This document shows positions 8,547 through 17,843 of a stretch of 64,000 bases of DNA, piece after piece. The notes below the pieces were generated by a model. The model had not been told where the DNA came from. It worked only from the letters and a program-made list of their open reading frames with translations, and did no database searches. How positions within the stretch are numbered: the first letter of the stretch is position 1; each line of letters opens with the position of its first letter. The stretch covers positions 4,171,501 to 4,235,500 of the forward strand of contig NZ_CP044218.1 of NCBI RefSeq assembly GCF_008727715.1, given 5' to 3'. The DNA is from Mesorhizobium terrae (lineage in GTDB: Bacteria; Pseudomonadota; Alphaproteobacteria; Rhizobiales; Rhizobiaceae). The position numbers were made by a program, and so were the translations under genes.

Positions 8547-9952
8547 ACGTCTGGCCACTTAAGTTCCGCGAGCTCACAGACGGCAGAATTCTGTTTGCTG
8601 ACGATGCCGGCGGCTTCTTCATGTCGAACGACAGCTTCCTCGGCCGTTATGCCAGCGACGCATTAAACGTTGGGGACCAGACGTTCCTGAGAGAGGGCGG
8701 CCATGCGTTCAATGACGAACTCGATCTATCCTGGATATCGTTTGCCTATCGGTGGTCGCAACGACAATCGAAACCACAGCAGCTCAACTACGTGATCTTG
8801 GTGCCGACACTCCGGTGCAACCTCGCGTGCGGTTACTGCCAAGTGTCCCGGGCTCCGGAAAAGGCACGCGGCTTTGATTGGACCGACGAAACCTTGGCCG
8901 CCGTCCTTGCTTTCCTGGGTTCCATCGAAAGCCCAGAGATCAAAATTGAATTCCAAGGTGGCGAGCCGCTGCTGCGCATCGACCTGCTCGAGATCGTACG
9001 CGACTTTTGCCGCGGCAAGTTTGCCCGCGCGCAGTTCGTGGTCTGCACCAACCTCCAGAACCTTGATGAACGAGCGTGGGCTTTCCTCGACGCGGATGAC
9101 ACCTTCATCAGCACTTCGCTCGACGGGGATGCGACAACCCACGAGCGTCAGCGGACGCGTGACAAGGACCGCACCGAGGCCTTCTTCGCAAATCTCGAAG
9201 CTGCCGTTGAACGTTATCCTGAGGGAAAAATCTCGGCTCTGCCGACGATTGACGTCTCTTCGCCGCCGAATCTCGAGGGACTTCTCGACAGCTACGAACG
9301 GTATGGGATCAAGTCCGTCTACCTGCGGCCGATAAATCATCAAGGATTCGCCCGAAAACTCGATCAAGGCGCGGACGCATTGGGGCGCTGGAACAAGCTC
9401 CACTCACAGTTCATCGACCGCCTGATCGACCGCAATCATCGTACCGGGCGCTTTATGGAGGAATACTATTTCAGCCAGTGCCTGAAACGGGTTCTTCGCT
9501 TCGGAGCCGACAACCATGTCGATATCCGCAATCCAGGGTTCTTCGCTTCGGACTATCTCGTCATCGATCATGATGGACGGTTCTATCCGACGGACGAGGC
9601 TCGCATGCTGTCAAGGATCGGCCGCATAGACCTCAGCATCGGGGATGTGATCACGGGCATCGATAGATCGAAGGTCGAGGTCCTGAATTCCGGTGCCTTC
9701 AATCACTTCGACCCGGACTGCATTCATTGCGCGTACCAGCCGTTCTGCGGTTCCGACGTAATCGATGACATCTCCCGGTATGGTCGTATCGACATGCCGC
9801 GTCATGACACCTGGTTCTGTGGCCGACACCTCGCGATTTTCGACAAGGTTTTTGAGGTGATCTACCGTCAGGACGACGCAGCTCGAGCCTCAGTTGCCGC
9901 CTGGCTGGGTATCGGGAGCTGGGACCCAAGCATGGTCACGGTGCATTCATGA
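8543..9952 (+). CDS. hxsB: His-Xaa-Ser system radical SAM maturase HxsB
   Basis: A 469-residue radical SAM enzyme. The [4Fe-4S] motif is Cys92-x3-Cys96-x2-Cys99 (PTLRCNLACGYC), followed by the SAM-binding FQGGEPLL. The N-terminal ~85 residues resemble a peptide-recognition region, and the C-terminus has a SPASM-like Cys cluster (CIHCAYQPFCG) for auxiliary clusters. In the His-Xaa-Ser system two such maturases are predicted to modify the repeat region of HxsA. The 4-base overlaps with both neighbours indicate translational coupling. The length fits the HxsB family. Confidence 0.88.
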   Translation: MNVWPLKFRELTDGRILFADDAGGFFMSNDSFLGRYASDALNVGDQTFLREGGHAFNDELDLSWISFAYRWSQRQSKPQQLNYVILVPTLRCNLACGYCQVSRAPEKARGFDWTDETLAAVLAFLGSIESPEIKIEFQGGEPLLRIDLLEIVRDFCRGKFARAQFVVCTNLQNLDERAWAFLDADDTFISTSLDGDATTHERQRTRDKDRTEAFFANLEAAVERYPEGKISALPTIDVSSPPNLEGLLDSYERYGIKSVYLRPINHQGFARKLDQGADALGRWNKLHSQFIDRLIDRNHRTGRFMEEYYFSQCLKRVLRFGADNHVDIRNPGFFASDYLVIDHDGRFYPTDEARMLSRIGRIDLSIGDVITGIDRSKVEVLNSGAFNHFDPDCIHCAYQPFCGSDVIDDISRYGRIDMPRHDTWFCGRHLAIFDKVFEVIYRQDDAARASVAAWLGIGSWDPSMVTVHS

Positions 9953-11055
9953 TACCGCTCCGCATCAAAGCCGAAACGCAAGCAACACAGCCATTTGTGA
10001 TACGGCTCCGGTCGTTCGAAGGCACGGACAGCGTCGACGTACGCGCGAATACAAGTGCCTTCGATGTCAGTCTGGAAACTGCAGGGGCTGAAGCTGCCGA
10101 ATATGTGGGCGAGGGCGGTTCTGTTCGAATTTTGGGTATCGATCCGTCGGAAGTCGATGGCGATGTGCTACTCGTCAATCCACGGCGTGGAACCGCGGAT
10201 CGCCTGATCCGAAGCACATCTCCCCACAACACGTTCTTGGTAACGGAGCGCTGCGATCAGCTCTGTGTGATGTGCTCGCAACCGCCGAAGAAGCAGCATG
10301 TCGATCTGTTCGAGCATTTTGAAACCGCGGCAATGCTGGCTCCCGAGGGGGCTACGATCGGGATTTCGGGAGGTGAGCCTACGTTGTTCAAGGCCCAATT
10401 ATTGGGGTTTTTGGCTCGCGTTATGCTGGCCCGAGAAGATCTGCGGTTCCATGTGCTTACGAATGGCCAGCATTTTGAGAGTGCTGACCGTGAAGTGATG
10501 CTTGCTCTGGACAGAAGTCGCGTGGTTTGGGGCGTGCCGCTCTATTCAGCCGATCCCACCATCCACGACGAGATCGTAGGCAAGGCCGGGGCTTTTGAGA
10601 AGCTTCAATCAGGCTTGGCATTCCTGGGTAGGGCTGGCGCTCAAATCGAGTTGCGTACGGTTCTCATGCAACCGAACGCCCAAGGTTTGCCCAGGCTTGC
10701 CAGGTATCTGACGACATCGGTGCCGTTCATCCAGACTTGGGCGATCATGCAGCTGGAAAACATCGGCTACGCGCGGCAAAACTGGAGCCGTCTGTTCTTT
10801 GACAGCTCGACTGGCTTTGAAACAGTGGCGCAGGCAATCGACATTGCCCGAAGCCGCAGCATCGATGTCCAGCTTTTCAATTTTCCGCTTTGCACGGTCC
10901 CTGGACCGTATCGGCATCTCGCGCCGTCAACGATTTCTGATTGGAAACGGGCATACATGGATGACTGCAAAAACTGCAGTCTTAGAGGCGACTGCGGCGG
11001 GTTCTTTGAATGGCACCCGCGCGAGCACGGCTATGCGAGCTTGGGTGGGGTCTGA
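9949..11055 (+). CDS. hxsC: His-Xaa-Ser system radical SAM maturase HxsC
   Basis: A 368-residue second radical SAM protein. Cys102-x3-Cys106-x2-Cys109 lies in TERCDQLCVMC, followed by GISGGEPTLF. A compact C-terminal Cys group (CKNCSLRGDCGG) may hold an additional cluster. It is divergent from HxsB, as in other His-Xaa-Ser loci where both are always present. Start and stop overlap the flanking genes (the stop TGA shares bases with the hxsA ATG at 11055). Confidence 0.87.
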   Translation: MIPLRIKAETQATQPFVIRLRSFEGTDSVDVRANTSAFDVSLETAGAEAAEYVGEGGSVRILGIDPSEVDGDVLLVNPRRGTADRLIRSTSPHNTFLVTERCDQLCVMCSQPPKKQHVDLFEHFETAAMLAPEGATIGISGGEPTLFKAQLLGFLARVMLAREDLRFHVLTNGQHFESADREVMLALDRSRVVWGVPLYSADPTIHDEIVGKAGAFEKLQSGLAFLGRAGAQIELRTVLMQPNAQGLPRLARYLTTSVPFIQTWAIMQLENIGYARQNWSRLFFDSSTGFETVAQAIDIARSRSIDVQLFNFPLCTVPGPYRHLAPSTISDWKRAYMDDCKNCSLRGDCGGFFEWHPREHGYASLGGV

Positions 11056-11627
11056 TGAAAAAACGCCTGTTTGCGATACCGTCACTGTTGGCCGCAGGCT
11101 TCATGCCCACAGAGGGGCAGGCCTTACCTTCAAAGCCGATGTTGACTGACGGAGGTAAGTCGCTGTCCTTGTTTGACATCTTCAAGATGGATCACGTGTA
11201 CACATTGGCTGGTCACCGCAGCCATAGTTCACACAGGAGTCATAGCTCGCACAGTAGCCATCGTTCATCGACCGGTGGCTACTCCTACCGACCGTCAGTC
11301 TACAATAGCCCGTCGCCATCGTACGTAGCGCCATCGAGCCCGCTCTATTCGGCGCCGTCGACTACCCCGACTTATCAGCCGCCGGCGACCGCAACAGCGC
11401 CTGCTCCCCTTAAGACTCTTCCGGGCAACGCAAACAGGTTCAAGGAGATCGTACTTGAGGTGCAGTTCGCGATGCTGGCCTTCGGTTACTATAACGGCGA
11501 ACTCAATGGTGTGATGGGACCCGAGATGAGGGCTGGGCTGCAGCGGATGCAGGGGGATTACGGTCTGAAGGTCACGGGGACGATCACGCCAGAGACATTA
11601 ACTGCGCTGCGGATCGAGGCGCGGTAG
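11055..11627 (+). CDS. hxsA: His-Xaa-Ser repeat protein HxsA
   Basis: A 190-residue secreted protein, the presumed substrate of HxsB and HxsC. The ATG at 11055 overlaps the hxsC stop. A signal peptide (cleavage near GQALP) is followed by the defining tract GHRSHSSHRSHSSHSSHRSS at about residues 54-73, then a Ser/Pro/Tyr-rich linker (PSYVAPSSPLYSAPS) and a C-terminal peptidoglycan-binding-like domain (MLAFGYYNGELNGVMGPEM, then GTITPETLTALRI). The layout matches HxsA proteins described bioinformatically. The modification and its purpose remain unknown; envelope anchoring is suggested by the binding domain. Confidence 0.88.
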   Translation: MKKRLFAIPSLLAAGFMPTEGQALPSKPMLTDGGKSLSLFDIFKMDHVYTLAGHRSHSSHRSHSSHSSHRSSTGGYSYRPSVYNSPSPSYVAPSSPLYSAPSTTPTYQPPATATAPAPLKTLPGNANRFKEIVLEVQFAMLAFGYYNGELNGVMGPEMRAGLQRMQGDYGLKVTGTITPETLTALRIEAR

Positions 11628-11642
11628 CTTAAGCTCTGACGA

Positions 11643-11831
11643 GCTGTGGGCTCGAACTACTATCTGGCGTAGGCCAAGGCGCGTTTCGCGGCGGCACGCA
11701 AGCTGGCAGTGATCACGTATGCCATGTGAAGCGGCGGCACATTCTACGTTGGCGATCCGACTACAGGCAAAACCGACACCGCGCGGCGCGCGTACAGCAA
11801 GGCCCGCAAGCTTTTGAGTGCGTATCGATGA
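11643..11831 (+). pseudogene. IS110-like transposase C-terminal remnant
   Basis: In one plus frame the DNA reads AKARFAAARKLAVITYAM, stop, SGGTFYVGDP, then AYSKARKLLSAYR and a stop, with two in-frame stops (11670 and about 11727). The pattern resembles the C-terminal end of IS110-family transposases. Only this tail survives, and no inverted repeats or other transposase parts are seen. The rest of 11832-12139 holds nothing I can identify. Confidence 0.4.
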
Positions 11832-12139
11832 GCAGCGCGTCGGCAGCTGAAATGCATGGCGCAGGCACGCTGACAGGCGCCAACTGAGATAAGTAGATCC
11901 GCTGCGGCGGATGAAGACTGATGTAGACCAGGAACGCACGTTATCCTGCCTGCGGCCGCGCCGATCGACGGTAAGACCGTATATCCGCCTCCGTCGATGA
12001 GGTGGCTCGCCCTACGCTGCGCGTCCGAGGGTTGCTCGGAAATCTCTGTGCGGGTCGATTGGTTGCCCTTGAGTTACCGCCCTGGAAACCGCGATCGTGT
12101 AACGTGAAATGGATGTCAGCGCTGTTCCCGACGCCAGAA

Positions 12140-12454
12140 CTATGAACGCTGAAGTCGCCCGAGAATATGGGCAATGTGGCGTCCAGCAATTCTATGCAGC
12201 CATGACTTGGTAGTCAGCGCCATGCAGACGAACAATACAATTCCGAAGCTCAGGCCTATCAAAACGAGCCCGGCAACGCCCGCCATGACGGTTACATCGC
12301 CTTGCAGATCGCGAAACAAGTCCTTCAACCCGGTCGCATGCCCAGTGCGAGCAAAAAGTACGGCGACGGTAGCGAAAACAGCAGCCACGAGCGCAGTAGC
12401 TAATCCAGCCTCAATAAGGTCGAGCGCTGACACCATCTTTTCTCTATCGGTCAT
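12140..12454 (-). CDS. small two-helix membrane protein
   Basis: A 104-residue protein with two strongly hydrophobic segments, roughly residues 18-36 (ATALVAAVFATVAVLFA) and 56-82 (GVAGLVLIGLSFGIVLFVC). It is the third gene on the minus strand behind the bacteriocin-type precursor, 47 bases after the preceding gene. In microcin and bacteriocin clusters such small membrane proteins are often the immunity factor, but that is inference from position. It may start at the internal Met7. Confidence 0.5.
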   Translation of the reverse strand: MTDREKMVSALDLIEAGLATALVAAVFATVAVLFARTGHATGLKDLFRDLQGDVTVMAGVAGLVLIGLSFGIVLFVCMALTTKSWLHRIAGRHIAHILGRLQRS

Positions 12455-12501
12455 TCTCGGTTCGCCAGGGCAAACGGCGCGGAGCGCTTAAGATATTCGT
12501 T

Positions 12502-12867
12502 TCAGGATTTAGCAGCGCTTCGGTTTTCGACTATAAGGTAATTAATACCCTCTTCACGCTCCAACGTATAGAACGCGTCTTCAAAATACCCATCTTCCTC
12601 GCGGAGAGCGATTGCAAAGTACTTATTCTCACCATCCATTAAAAATACTGTTTCATTGGTTATATTCTCGACAGGCATTCTAAAAAGAACATAGCCAACG
12701 ATGGCGTCTTTTATAGGGTTTCCGAAGGAATCTTTGTAGCACAAAACATAACGAAGTGTGGGGATCGAACGAAGTTTAGATGGATCGTCGACCTCGGGTT
12801 CCAAATAGTGTCTTAAGATATGCGTTCTCGCACCATCGGAAATTTTTATGTTTTGTCTAATTTTCAT
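12502..12867 (-). CDS. hypothetical protein next to bacteriocin-type precursor
   Basis: A 121-residue soluble-looking protein rich in charged residues (ALREEDGYFEDAFYTLEREE), with no signal peptide or membrane segment. I do not recognise a family. The gene is AT-richer than its neighbours, suggesting transfer. It lies downstream of the double-glycine peptide gene on the same strand, separated by a Rho-independent terminator, so it is probably transcribed by read-through. Candidate roles are immunity or accessory protein. Confidence 0.55.
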   Translation of the reverse strand: MKIRQNIKISDGARTHILRHYLEPEVDDPSKLRSIPTLRYVLCYKDSFGNPIKDAIVGYVLFRMPVENITNETVFLMDGENKYFAIALREEDGYFEDAFYTLEREEGINYLIVENRSAAKS

Positions 12868-12878
12868 GAGTCTGCCTC

Positions 12879-12907
12879 AAAAAAATGCCCCAGCCGTAGC
12901 CGAGGCA
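12879..12907 (-). terminator. Rho-independent terminator after the peptide gene
   Basis: On the minus strand a 9-base-pair stem (TGCCTCGGC with GCTGGGGCA, partly G-U paired) with a TACG loop is followed by seven T residues. It begins about 15 bases after the stop codon of the double-glycine peptide gene and would produce an abundant short peptide mRNA with reduced read-through into the next gene. Confidence 0.7.
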
Positions 12908-12922
12908 CTCTTCAGCGTCCCG

Positions 12923-13198
12923 TTACCTACCACTTCCACCGATACCCTTCGGTGCTGGCGATGTTGGATCGCAATTGTGAGAACCGGCCATTGATACGGT
13001 AAATCCACCAACTGGTGTCGAGTAATGACAGTCCGTCCTAATTCCGGTCCCGTCAAACCCCTTTGTTACGCCGGCGAGCGTTCCGGAGTATCCGTAGGAG
13101 CCGCCAGATCGGCCGTGATGACCATGACCACCCCCATGCCCGCCGCCGCGCCGGCCGCCGGCGACCAAGTTCATCTCTTCAATTGTCAATTCACGCAT
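12923..13198 (-). CDS. bacteriocin-type precursor peptide with double-glycine leader
   Basis: A 91-residue precursor. The start at 13198 is preferred to 13210 because GAGG lies 7 bases before it and none precedes the upstream ATG. The leader MRELTIEEMNLVAGG is a textbook double-glycine leader cut by C39 peptidases, giving a mature peptide of about 76 residues that begins RRGGGHGGGHGHHGRSGGSY. The Gly/His/Ser-rich start is followed by a part with two Cys (TDCHYST and SHNCDPTS), which may form a disulfide. The matching C39 exporter and adaptor genes are divergent and adjacent. A class II microcin-like role is likely; the target is unknown. Confidence 0.75.
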   Translation of the reverse strand: MRELTIEEMNLVAGGRRGGGHGGGHGHHGRSGGSYGYSGTLAGVTKGFDGTGIRTDCHYSTPVGGFTVSMAGSHNCDPTSPAPKGIGGSGR

Positions 13199-13479
13199 AT
13201 TGATCCTCATTTGCTTTGAATGCGAACAATTTCCTGCGCTTCTTTTCCGAGATTGGCTTGGTTCATAGACGCCAAGCGGATAATTCTAGCTCTTCTAAAT
13301 TTACTTCGTCAATATCTCTTGTGGGAGATCGATCTCTTCATCATTTCTACTCGAAATCTCCACGATATGTCGACTAAAGATTTGATTGTGAGCGTGGGGT
13401 GAATTCGATAATATTACACAATCGTTTATTCAGCCGGCCGTTGATGCGCGCCTGACTTACATGTGATCTGGGGTGAAAT
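13199..13479. promoter_or_regulatory. divergent promoter region of the peptide and exporter genes
   Basis: About 280 bases between the peptide gene (minus) and the adaptor gene (plus). It is AT-richer than average, especially 13290-13430, and must hold both promoters. I found no gene or clear palindromic operator in it. Confidence 0.4.
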
Positions 13480-14775
13480 TTGGATGAGCCCCTTTTTCGA
13501 TTGGAGGCCGTTACCTCCCAAAAAGACGGTTGGTTGGGCCATACCATTTTGCTGCGCCCGCTTCGTGTTTCGATCACGGCCGCGCTAGGGGTTGCTGTCG
13601 TTCTTGCAATCAGCACCTACCTAATTTTTGGAGAATATACGCGCCGGGTACGCCTTGGTGGGGTTGTCATGCCTAACACCGGGATCGTACGGGTTTTTGC
13701 ACCCAATGCCGGCCGTGTGATCTCGTTGAACGTTGCTGATGGCAGCGATGTTCGCCAAGGACAATCCCTCTATACGATCACCTCCGACAGCATGACGTCT
13801 CTGGGCGAAACACAAGCAGCGGCAGCCGTGCTGCTGCGCAAACAGCGGAGCGAACTGGAAGCCGAGATCATCCGCCAGCAAAAACTGGACAGTATCGAGA
13901 AAGCTGGGCTGGCGAAGGAAGAGCAAGGCCTGCTTCGAGAGATCGATCAAGTCCAGATCCAGATAAAGGTCACGGGCGATTACGCCGCCGTGTTGCGAAC
14001 CATCTCCGAGAAATACGAGGAACTGGTTCGCCGGCACGTTGTCCTGCAGCGCGAGGCTTTTGCCCGGATGGAAAGCCGGATGCAAAAGGAACAGGAACGG
14101 GAGAACCTTCGGCGTGAAGCCATTCGCCTTGAGCAAAGATTGACGGAGGTGCGCACGAAGCTGGCGGGTTTTGATGCAAAGGCCGCATCTGTCATCGGCC
14201 AGTTGCGCAGACAGATCAGCGTCATCGAGCGCGATCTCGTCGAGGGTGAAGCGCGCAGGCAGATAGACGTCACCACGCCGAGAACCGGGAATGTGACTGC
14301 CATTCTTGTCCAATCCGGACAGTTCGTTGCCGCTGGAGCGCCGCTGTTGTCGATCCTGCCGAGCGAAGCCAAGCTCGAAGTCCATCTTTATGGATCAAGC
14401 AGTGTGATCGGTTTCATGCACGAAAATGCCAAGGTGATGCTGCGTTATGCGGCTTTCCCCTATCAGAAGTTCGGCCTTCACCCGGGAACGGTCGCGGGGT
14501 TCTCCCGTGTCAGCTTGCGCCCGAGCGACATCGATACGATTTTCCTGCCCGAAAGGGGAGCTTCGCCGACGAGCGATCCATCCGCAGGCCTCTACCGGGT
14601 CATCGTCAGACCGGAACAAGATCATGTCATCGCTTATGGAAAGGCAGAGCCTATCCGGCCAGGCATGGCGGTTGAGGCTGATGTGTTCCTTGACACCAGG
14701 CCCATCTATCAATGGCTGCTTGAACCGCTCTACAGCCTGCGTGGCGCCCTCTCCAGCCACGGGGACAGGCTGTGA
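13480..14775 (+). CDS. HlyD-family membrane fusion protein of the peptide exporter
   Basis: A 431-residue periplasmic adaptor. A stop codon lies just upstream in frame, so the start is the TTG at 13480 preceded by GGGG (13470-13473). One transmembrane helix (about residues 35-52) follows a short cytoplasmic tail. Then come a lipoyl-like hairpin half (NAGRVISLNVADGSDVRQGQ), a long coiled coil (about 110-250, rich in Glu/Arg/Lys) and the second half with a beta-barrel (GNVTAILVQSGQFVAAGAPL). It would link the ABC exporter to an outer-membrane channel such as TolC, not present here. It overlaps the exporter gene by 4 bases. Confidence 0.88.
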   Translation: MDEPLFRLEAVTSQKDGWLGHTILLRPLRVSITAALGVAVVLAISTYLIFGEYTRRVRLGGVVMPNTGIVRVFAPNAGRVISLNVADGSDVRQGQSLYTITSDSMTSLGETQAAAAVLLRKQRSELEAEIIRQQKLDSIEKAGLAKEEQGLLREIDQVQIQIKVTGDYAAVLRTISEKYEELVRRHVVLQREAFARMESRMQKEQERENLRREAIRLEQRLTEVRTKLAGFDAKAASVIGQLRRQISVIERDLVEGEARRQIDVTTPRTGNVTAILVQSGQFVAAGAPLLSILPSEAKLEVHLYGSSSVIGFMHENAKVMLRYAAFPYQKFGLHPGTVAGFSRVSLRPSDIDTIFLPERGASPTSDPSAGLYRVIVRPEQDHVIAYGKAEPIRPGMAVEADVFLDTRPIYQWLLEPLYSLRGALSSHGDRL

Positions 14776-16880
14776 CGGTTCTGGAAAGGCTCGCTTTCGG
14801 TTTCAGGCCCCGCTTGCCGTTGATCCTGCAAACGGAGGCAGCTGAATGCGGTCTTGCTAGCCTGGCAATGATCGCGTCCCACCACGGGCATCAAATCGAC
14901 ATCAGCACCATGCGCCTCAGATTCAGCGCATCGCTGAAGGGCATGACGCTCTACAACATCGCTGATCTCGCCAGTGAGCTCTTTCTTTCGACGCGGGCCG
15001 TGCAAGTCGCGCTCGATGATCTTCGCGATTTAAAGACCCCTTGTGTCCTCCATTGGGATTTCAGCCACTTCGTTGTCCTGGACAAGGTCATCGGCAAAGG
15101 GGCCATCATTCATGATCCGGCCCGGGGCCGCCGTCATGTCACACGCAAGGAACTCAATCAGAGTTTTACCGGCGTTGCCCTCGAAGTCTGGCCTGCCCAA
15201 TCCTTCTCGCCAAAAGTGGAGCAGAATCGGTTCCAGCTGGTGAGCTTGTTTCGGGGCGTCGTCGGTCTCAAGCGGGCTTTGGCGCAGATTTTCCTGCTTG
15301 CCCTTTGCCTCGAGGTCTTTGCCATTCTCTCGCCGCTTGGTCTGCAATTGATCATTGATCAGGCCATCGTCAGTGCCGACCTCGATCTAGTCACGGTGGT
15401 CACCGTAGGCTTGGCGCTGTTGGTCCTCTTGCAGACGGCTATCGGCTTTGTCCGCTCATGGGGGACAATGGTGCTGATGACCAGGTTTGCTATCCAATGG
15501 GATATAGGCCTGTTCTCTCATCTGATGCGCCTGCCTCTGTCATGGTTCGAGAAGCGTCATGTCGGTGACATCGTATCCCGTTTCGGTTCGATCCAGACGA
15601 TCCAGCATACGCTGACAACGGATCTTGTCAGCTCCATCATGGACAGCCTGATGGTTGTGGGCATGCTGGCCATGATGTTTCTCTACAGCCCGCCCTTGGC
15701 TGTCATTTCCTTGATCACAACCGGGCTTTACGTGCTGGTCAGGGCTGTTTTCTACCGACCCTACCGTTCAGCCACCGAAGCGGAGCTCGTGCACCACGCG
15801 CGAGAAAATACCCATTTCATAGAGTCAATTCGGGGCGCAAACAGCGTCAAGGCCCTGGGCTTGGAGGAACGACGCCAAAGCACATGGCTAAACACCTTGG
15901 TCGACGCCGTCAATGCCGGCCTCAAAACGAACAAGCTCGATATGGTTTTCAATGGGATCAACGGTTTGCTGTTCGGCTTTGGGCGGGTTCTCATGCTCTG
16001 GCTGGGCAGTCGTGCAGTGATCCACGGCAACCTGACCGTCGGCATGCTCATGGCGTTCTCCTCCTATCAGGAGCAGTTTACCAGTCGCGTCACCGAACTG
16101 ATCAACATGATTTTCAAGCTGCAAATGCTGTCGCTGCAAGGGGAACGGCTAGGCGACATCGCACTCGCCGAACCCGAAGCGCACAAAGGCATCGCACGGG
16201 TTGGAACTTCGATCGGCATCGTGGCGGGCCGCCTTGAGGCGCATGGGCTTCGTTTCCGCTATGGCGACGGCGAACCGGATGTGTTGGAGGGGATCAATCT
16301 TACGATTGCAGCGGGCGAAAGCGTCGCCATCACCAGTCCATCTGGCTGCGGAAAGAGCACATTGCTAAAAATCCTTGCGGGGTTGATTCAGCCCACGCAA
16401 GGGCGTGTCTGCCTGGATGGCTGTGACATTCGCGATATGGGACTATCCAACTATCGAAAAATCACAGGCTGCGTTCTTCAAGACGACCAATTGTTTACTG
16501 GAACGCTAATCGAAAACATAGCTGCTTTCGATCCCCATGCCGATCAAGAGTGGATCGAGGAGTGCGCGCGCCTGGCGGCAATCGATGGCGAAATCCGGAT
16601 GATGCCCATGGGCTATGAATCGCTTGTCGGTGATATGGGCAGTGCGCTTTCCGGAGGACAGAAGCAGCGCTTGTTCCTTGCACGCGCGCTCTACCGCAAA
16701 CCACGTATCCTGTTCCTGGACGAAGCAACATGCCATCTCGACGAGACCAACGAGTATCTCGTCAATCGAGCGCTCGCGGACCTTCGCATCACCCGGGTGA
16801 TCGTGGCTCACCGGCCATCGACAATCGCTATGGCCGGCAGGGTGATCGCGATCGGCAACGGCCGGATTTCCAACCCATGA
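14772..16880 (+). CDS. C39 peptidase / ABC exporter for double-glycine peptides
   Basis: A 702-residue peptidase-containing ABC transporter (CvaB/LagD type), starting at GTG 14772. The N-terminal C39 domain has Cys26 (AAECGLASL), His99 (SHFVVL) and Asp115 (HDPARG). A six-helix membrane domain spans about 165-440. The ATPase domain has Walker A (SPSGCGKST), signature (LSGGQKQR) and Walker B (ILFLDEAT). It should cleave the double-glycine leader and export the mature peptide. All catalytic residues are present, so it looks functional. The only matching substrate seen in this window is the divergent 91-residue precursor. Confidence 0.92.
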   Translation: MTVLERLAFGFRPRLPLILQTEAAECGLASLAMIASHHGHQIDISTMRLRFSASLKGMTLYNIADLASELFLSTRAVQVALDDLRDLKTPCVLHWDFSHFVVLDKVIGKGAIIHDPARGRRHVTRKELNQSFTGVALEVWPAQSFSPKVEQNRFQLVSLFRGVVGLKRALAQIFLLALCLEVFAILSPLGLQLIIDQAIVSADLDLVTVVTVGLALLVLLQTAIGFVRSWGTMVLMTRFAIQWDIGLFSHLMRLPLSWFEKRHVGDIVSRFGSIQTIQHTLTTDLVSSIMDSLMVVGMLAMMFLYSPPLAVISLITTGLYVLVRAVFYRPYRSATEAELVHHARENTHFIESIRGANSVKALGLEERRQSTWLNTLVDAVNAGLKTNKLDMVFNGINGLLFGFGRVLMLWLGSRAVIHGNLTVGMLMAFSSYQEQFTSRVTELINMIFKLQMLSLQGERLGDIALAEPEAHKGIARVGTSIGIVAGRLEAHGLRFRYGDGEPDVLEGINLTIAAGESVAITSPSGCGKSTLLKILAGLIQPTQGRVCLDGCDIRDMGLSNYRKITGCVLQDDQLFTGTLIENIAAFDPHADQEWIEECARLAAIDGEIRMMPMGYESLVGDMGSALSGGQKQRLFLARALYRKPRILFLDEATCHLDETNEYLVNRALADLRITRVIVAHRPSTIAMAGRVIAIGNGRISNP

Positions 16881-17843
16881 AGGCTCGGGGCAACCGTCAC
16901 ATCCCCTGGTCGAGCGGATCAGGGAATGGGGCAATCTAGCCGCGCCATTTGCCGGCGACGGTTCCTCTATGAGTTGCAGGAAAACGGGAACCGGAAGCCG
17001 ATTTTGAACGCCACCTCGGAGGCGTTCCCTTCGCTACCACGCTTCGACGTGAACTACCCACCAGGATTGTCGCGCCTTGTTCTCGAAATGTCTCAAATTC
17101 ACCGGAGATCCTCCATGCTACGAAGGAGCCCGACATGCCGCGCAAATGCACTACTCAATCTGGGTGCAGAGACCGGACGCTTACACGGCCGATAGAAACG
17201 GGAAGCACGATATCTTGCCTGTGGCCGGCACTGCCGGATCACGCACGAATGCCTGTGATGTTGCCCCGTGAATCCGATAGCGACATGTGCCGCGACGGTT
17301 CGAGCGCTGACAATAAGCAGCGCAGCTATCCCGTCGATGAGCCGGAAGAGTGCACGGCGTACCTGATCTCGACGACTGCGCAGAACCTCGCGCCCTGGCG
17401 TGTGATATCAAGCGATTTACTGCTATGAAGGAGAAATGGCGATGGCGAATACTGGCGCGAAATCCACCCCAAATAAGAGGGCAGGATAAAAGCGCGCACG
17501 GTGCGCTTCGGTCTGGCGGTTGTTTTTGCTCAGCTTTCTGCCGGGTTTTGCACGGTGCAGCGTATCCGTGCACCTTGCGCTTTCGTGTCAGTGCTTTGAA
17601 AAAACTAAACTTTCTACACGGTGCGAGGGCTGGGTCTGACGCTGGGGGTATCTTATTTCAACCGAAAGCCAACATCACGATGTTGCAGAGGCTGGTATAC
17701 TGCATACCGATTGTTGTTTCCGTAAGACGTTTCGACGGGCAGGGGATGCAAGTCAGAAATGCGACAGTGAGGTGCTTCCTTTCCTGACTCAAAGCTAAGC
17801 CGGATCGGATGCGAGCCGTTAGGCTCCACGGATTACTCGACAA
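16881..17843. other. intergenic, no supported gene
   Basis: About 960 bases after the exporter. Several open frames up to 145 codons exist, but none shows a convincing protein pattern or ribosome-binding site. A 7-base hairpin (GAACGCC 17006-17012 with GGCGTTC 17021-17027) may mark the exporter transcript end, though no T-run follows. The stretch may be decayed DNA. Confidence 0.4.

Noticed and set aside
17350-17787. 145-codon plus frame after the exporter
   Set aside because: No ribosome-binding site, irregular composition and overlapping frames of equal quality on the other strand.
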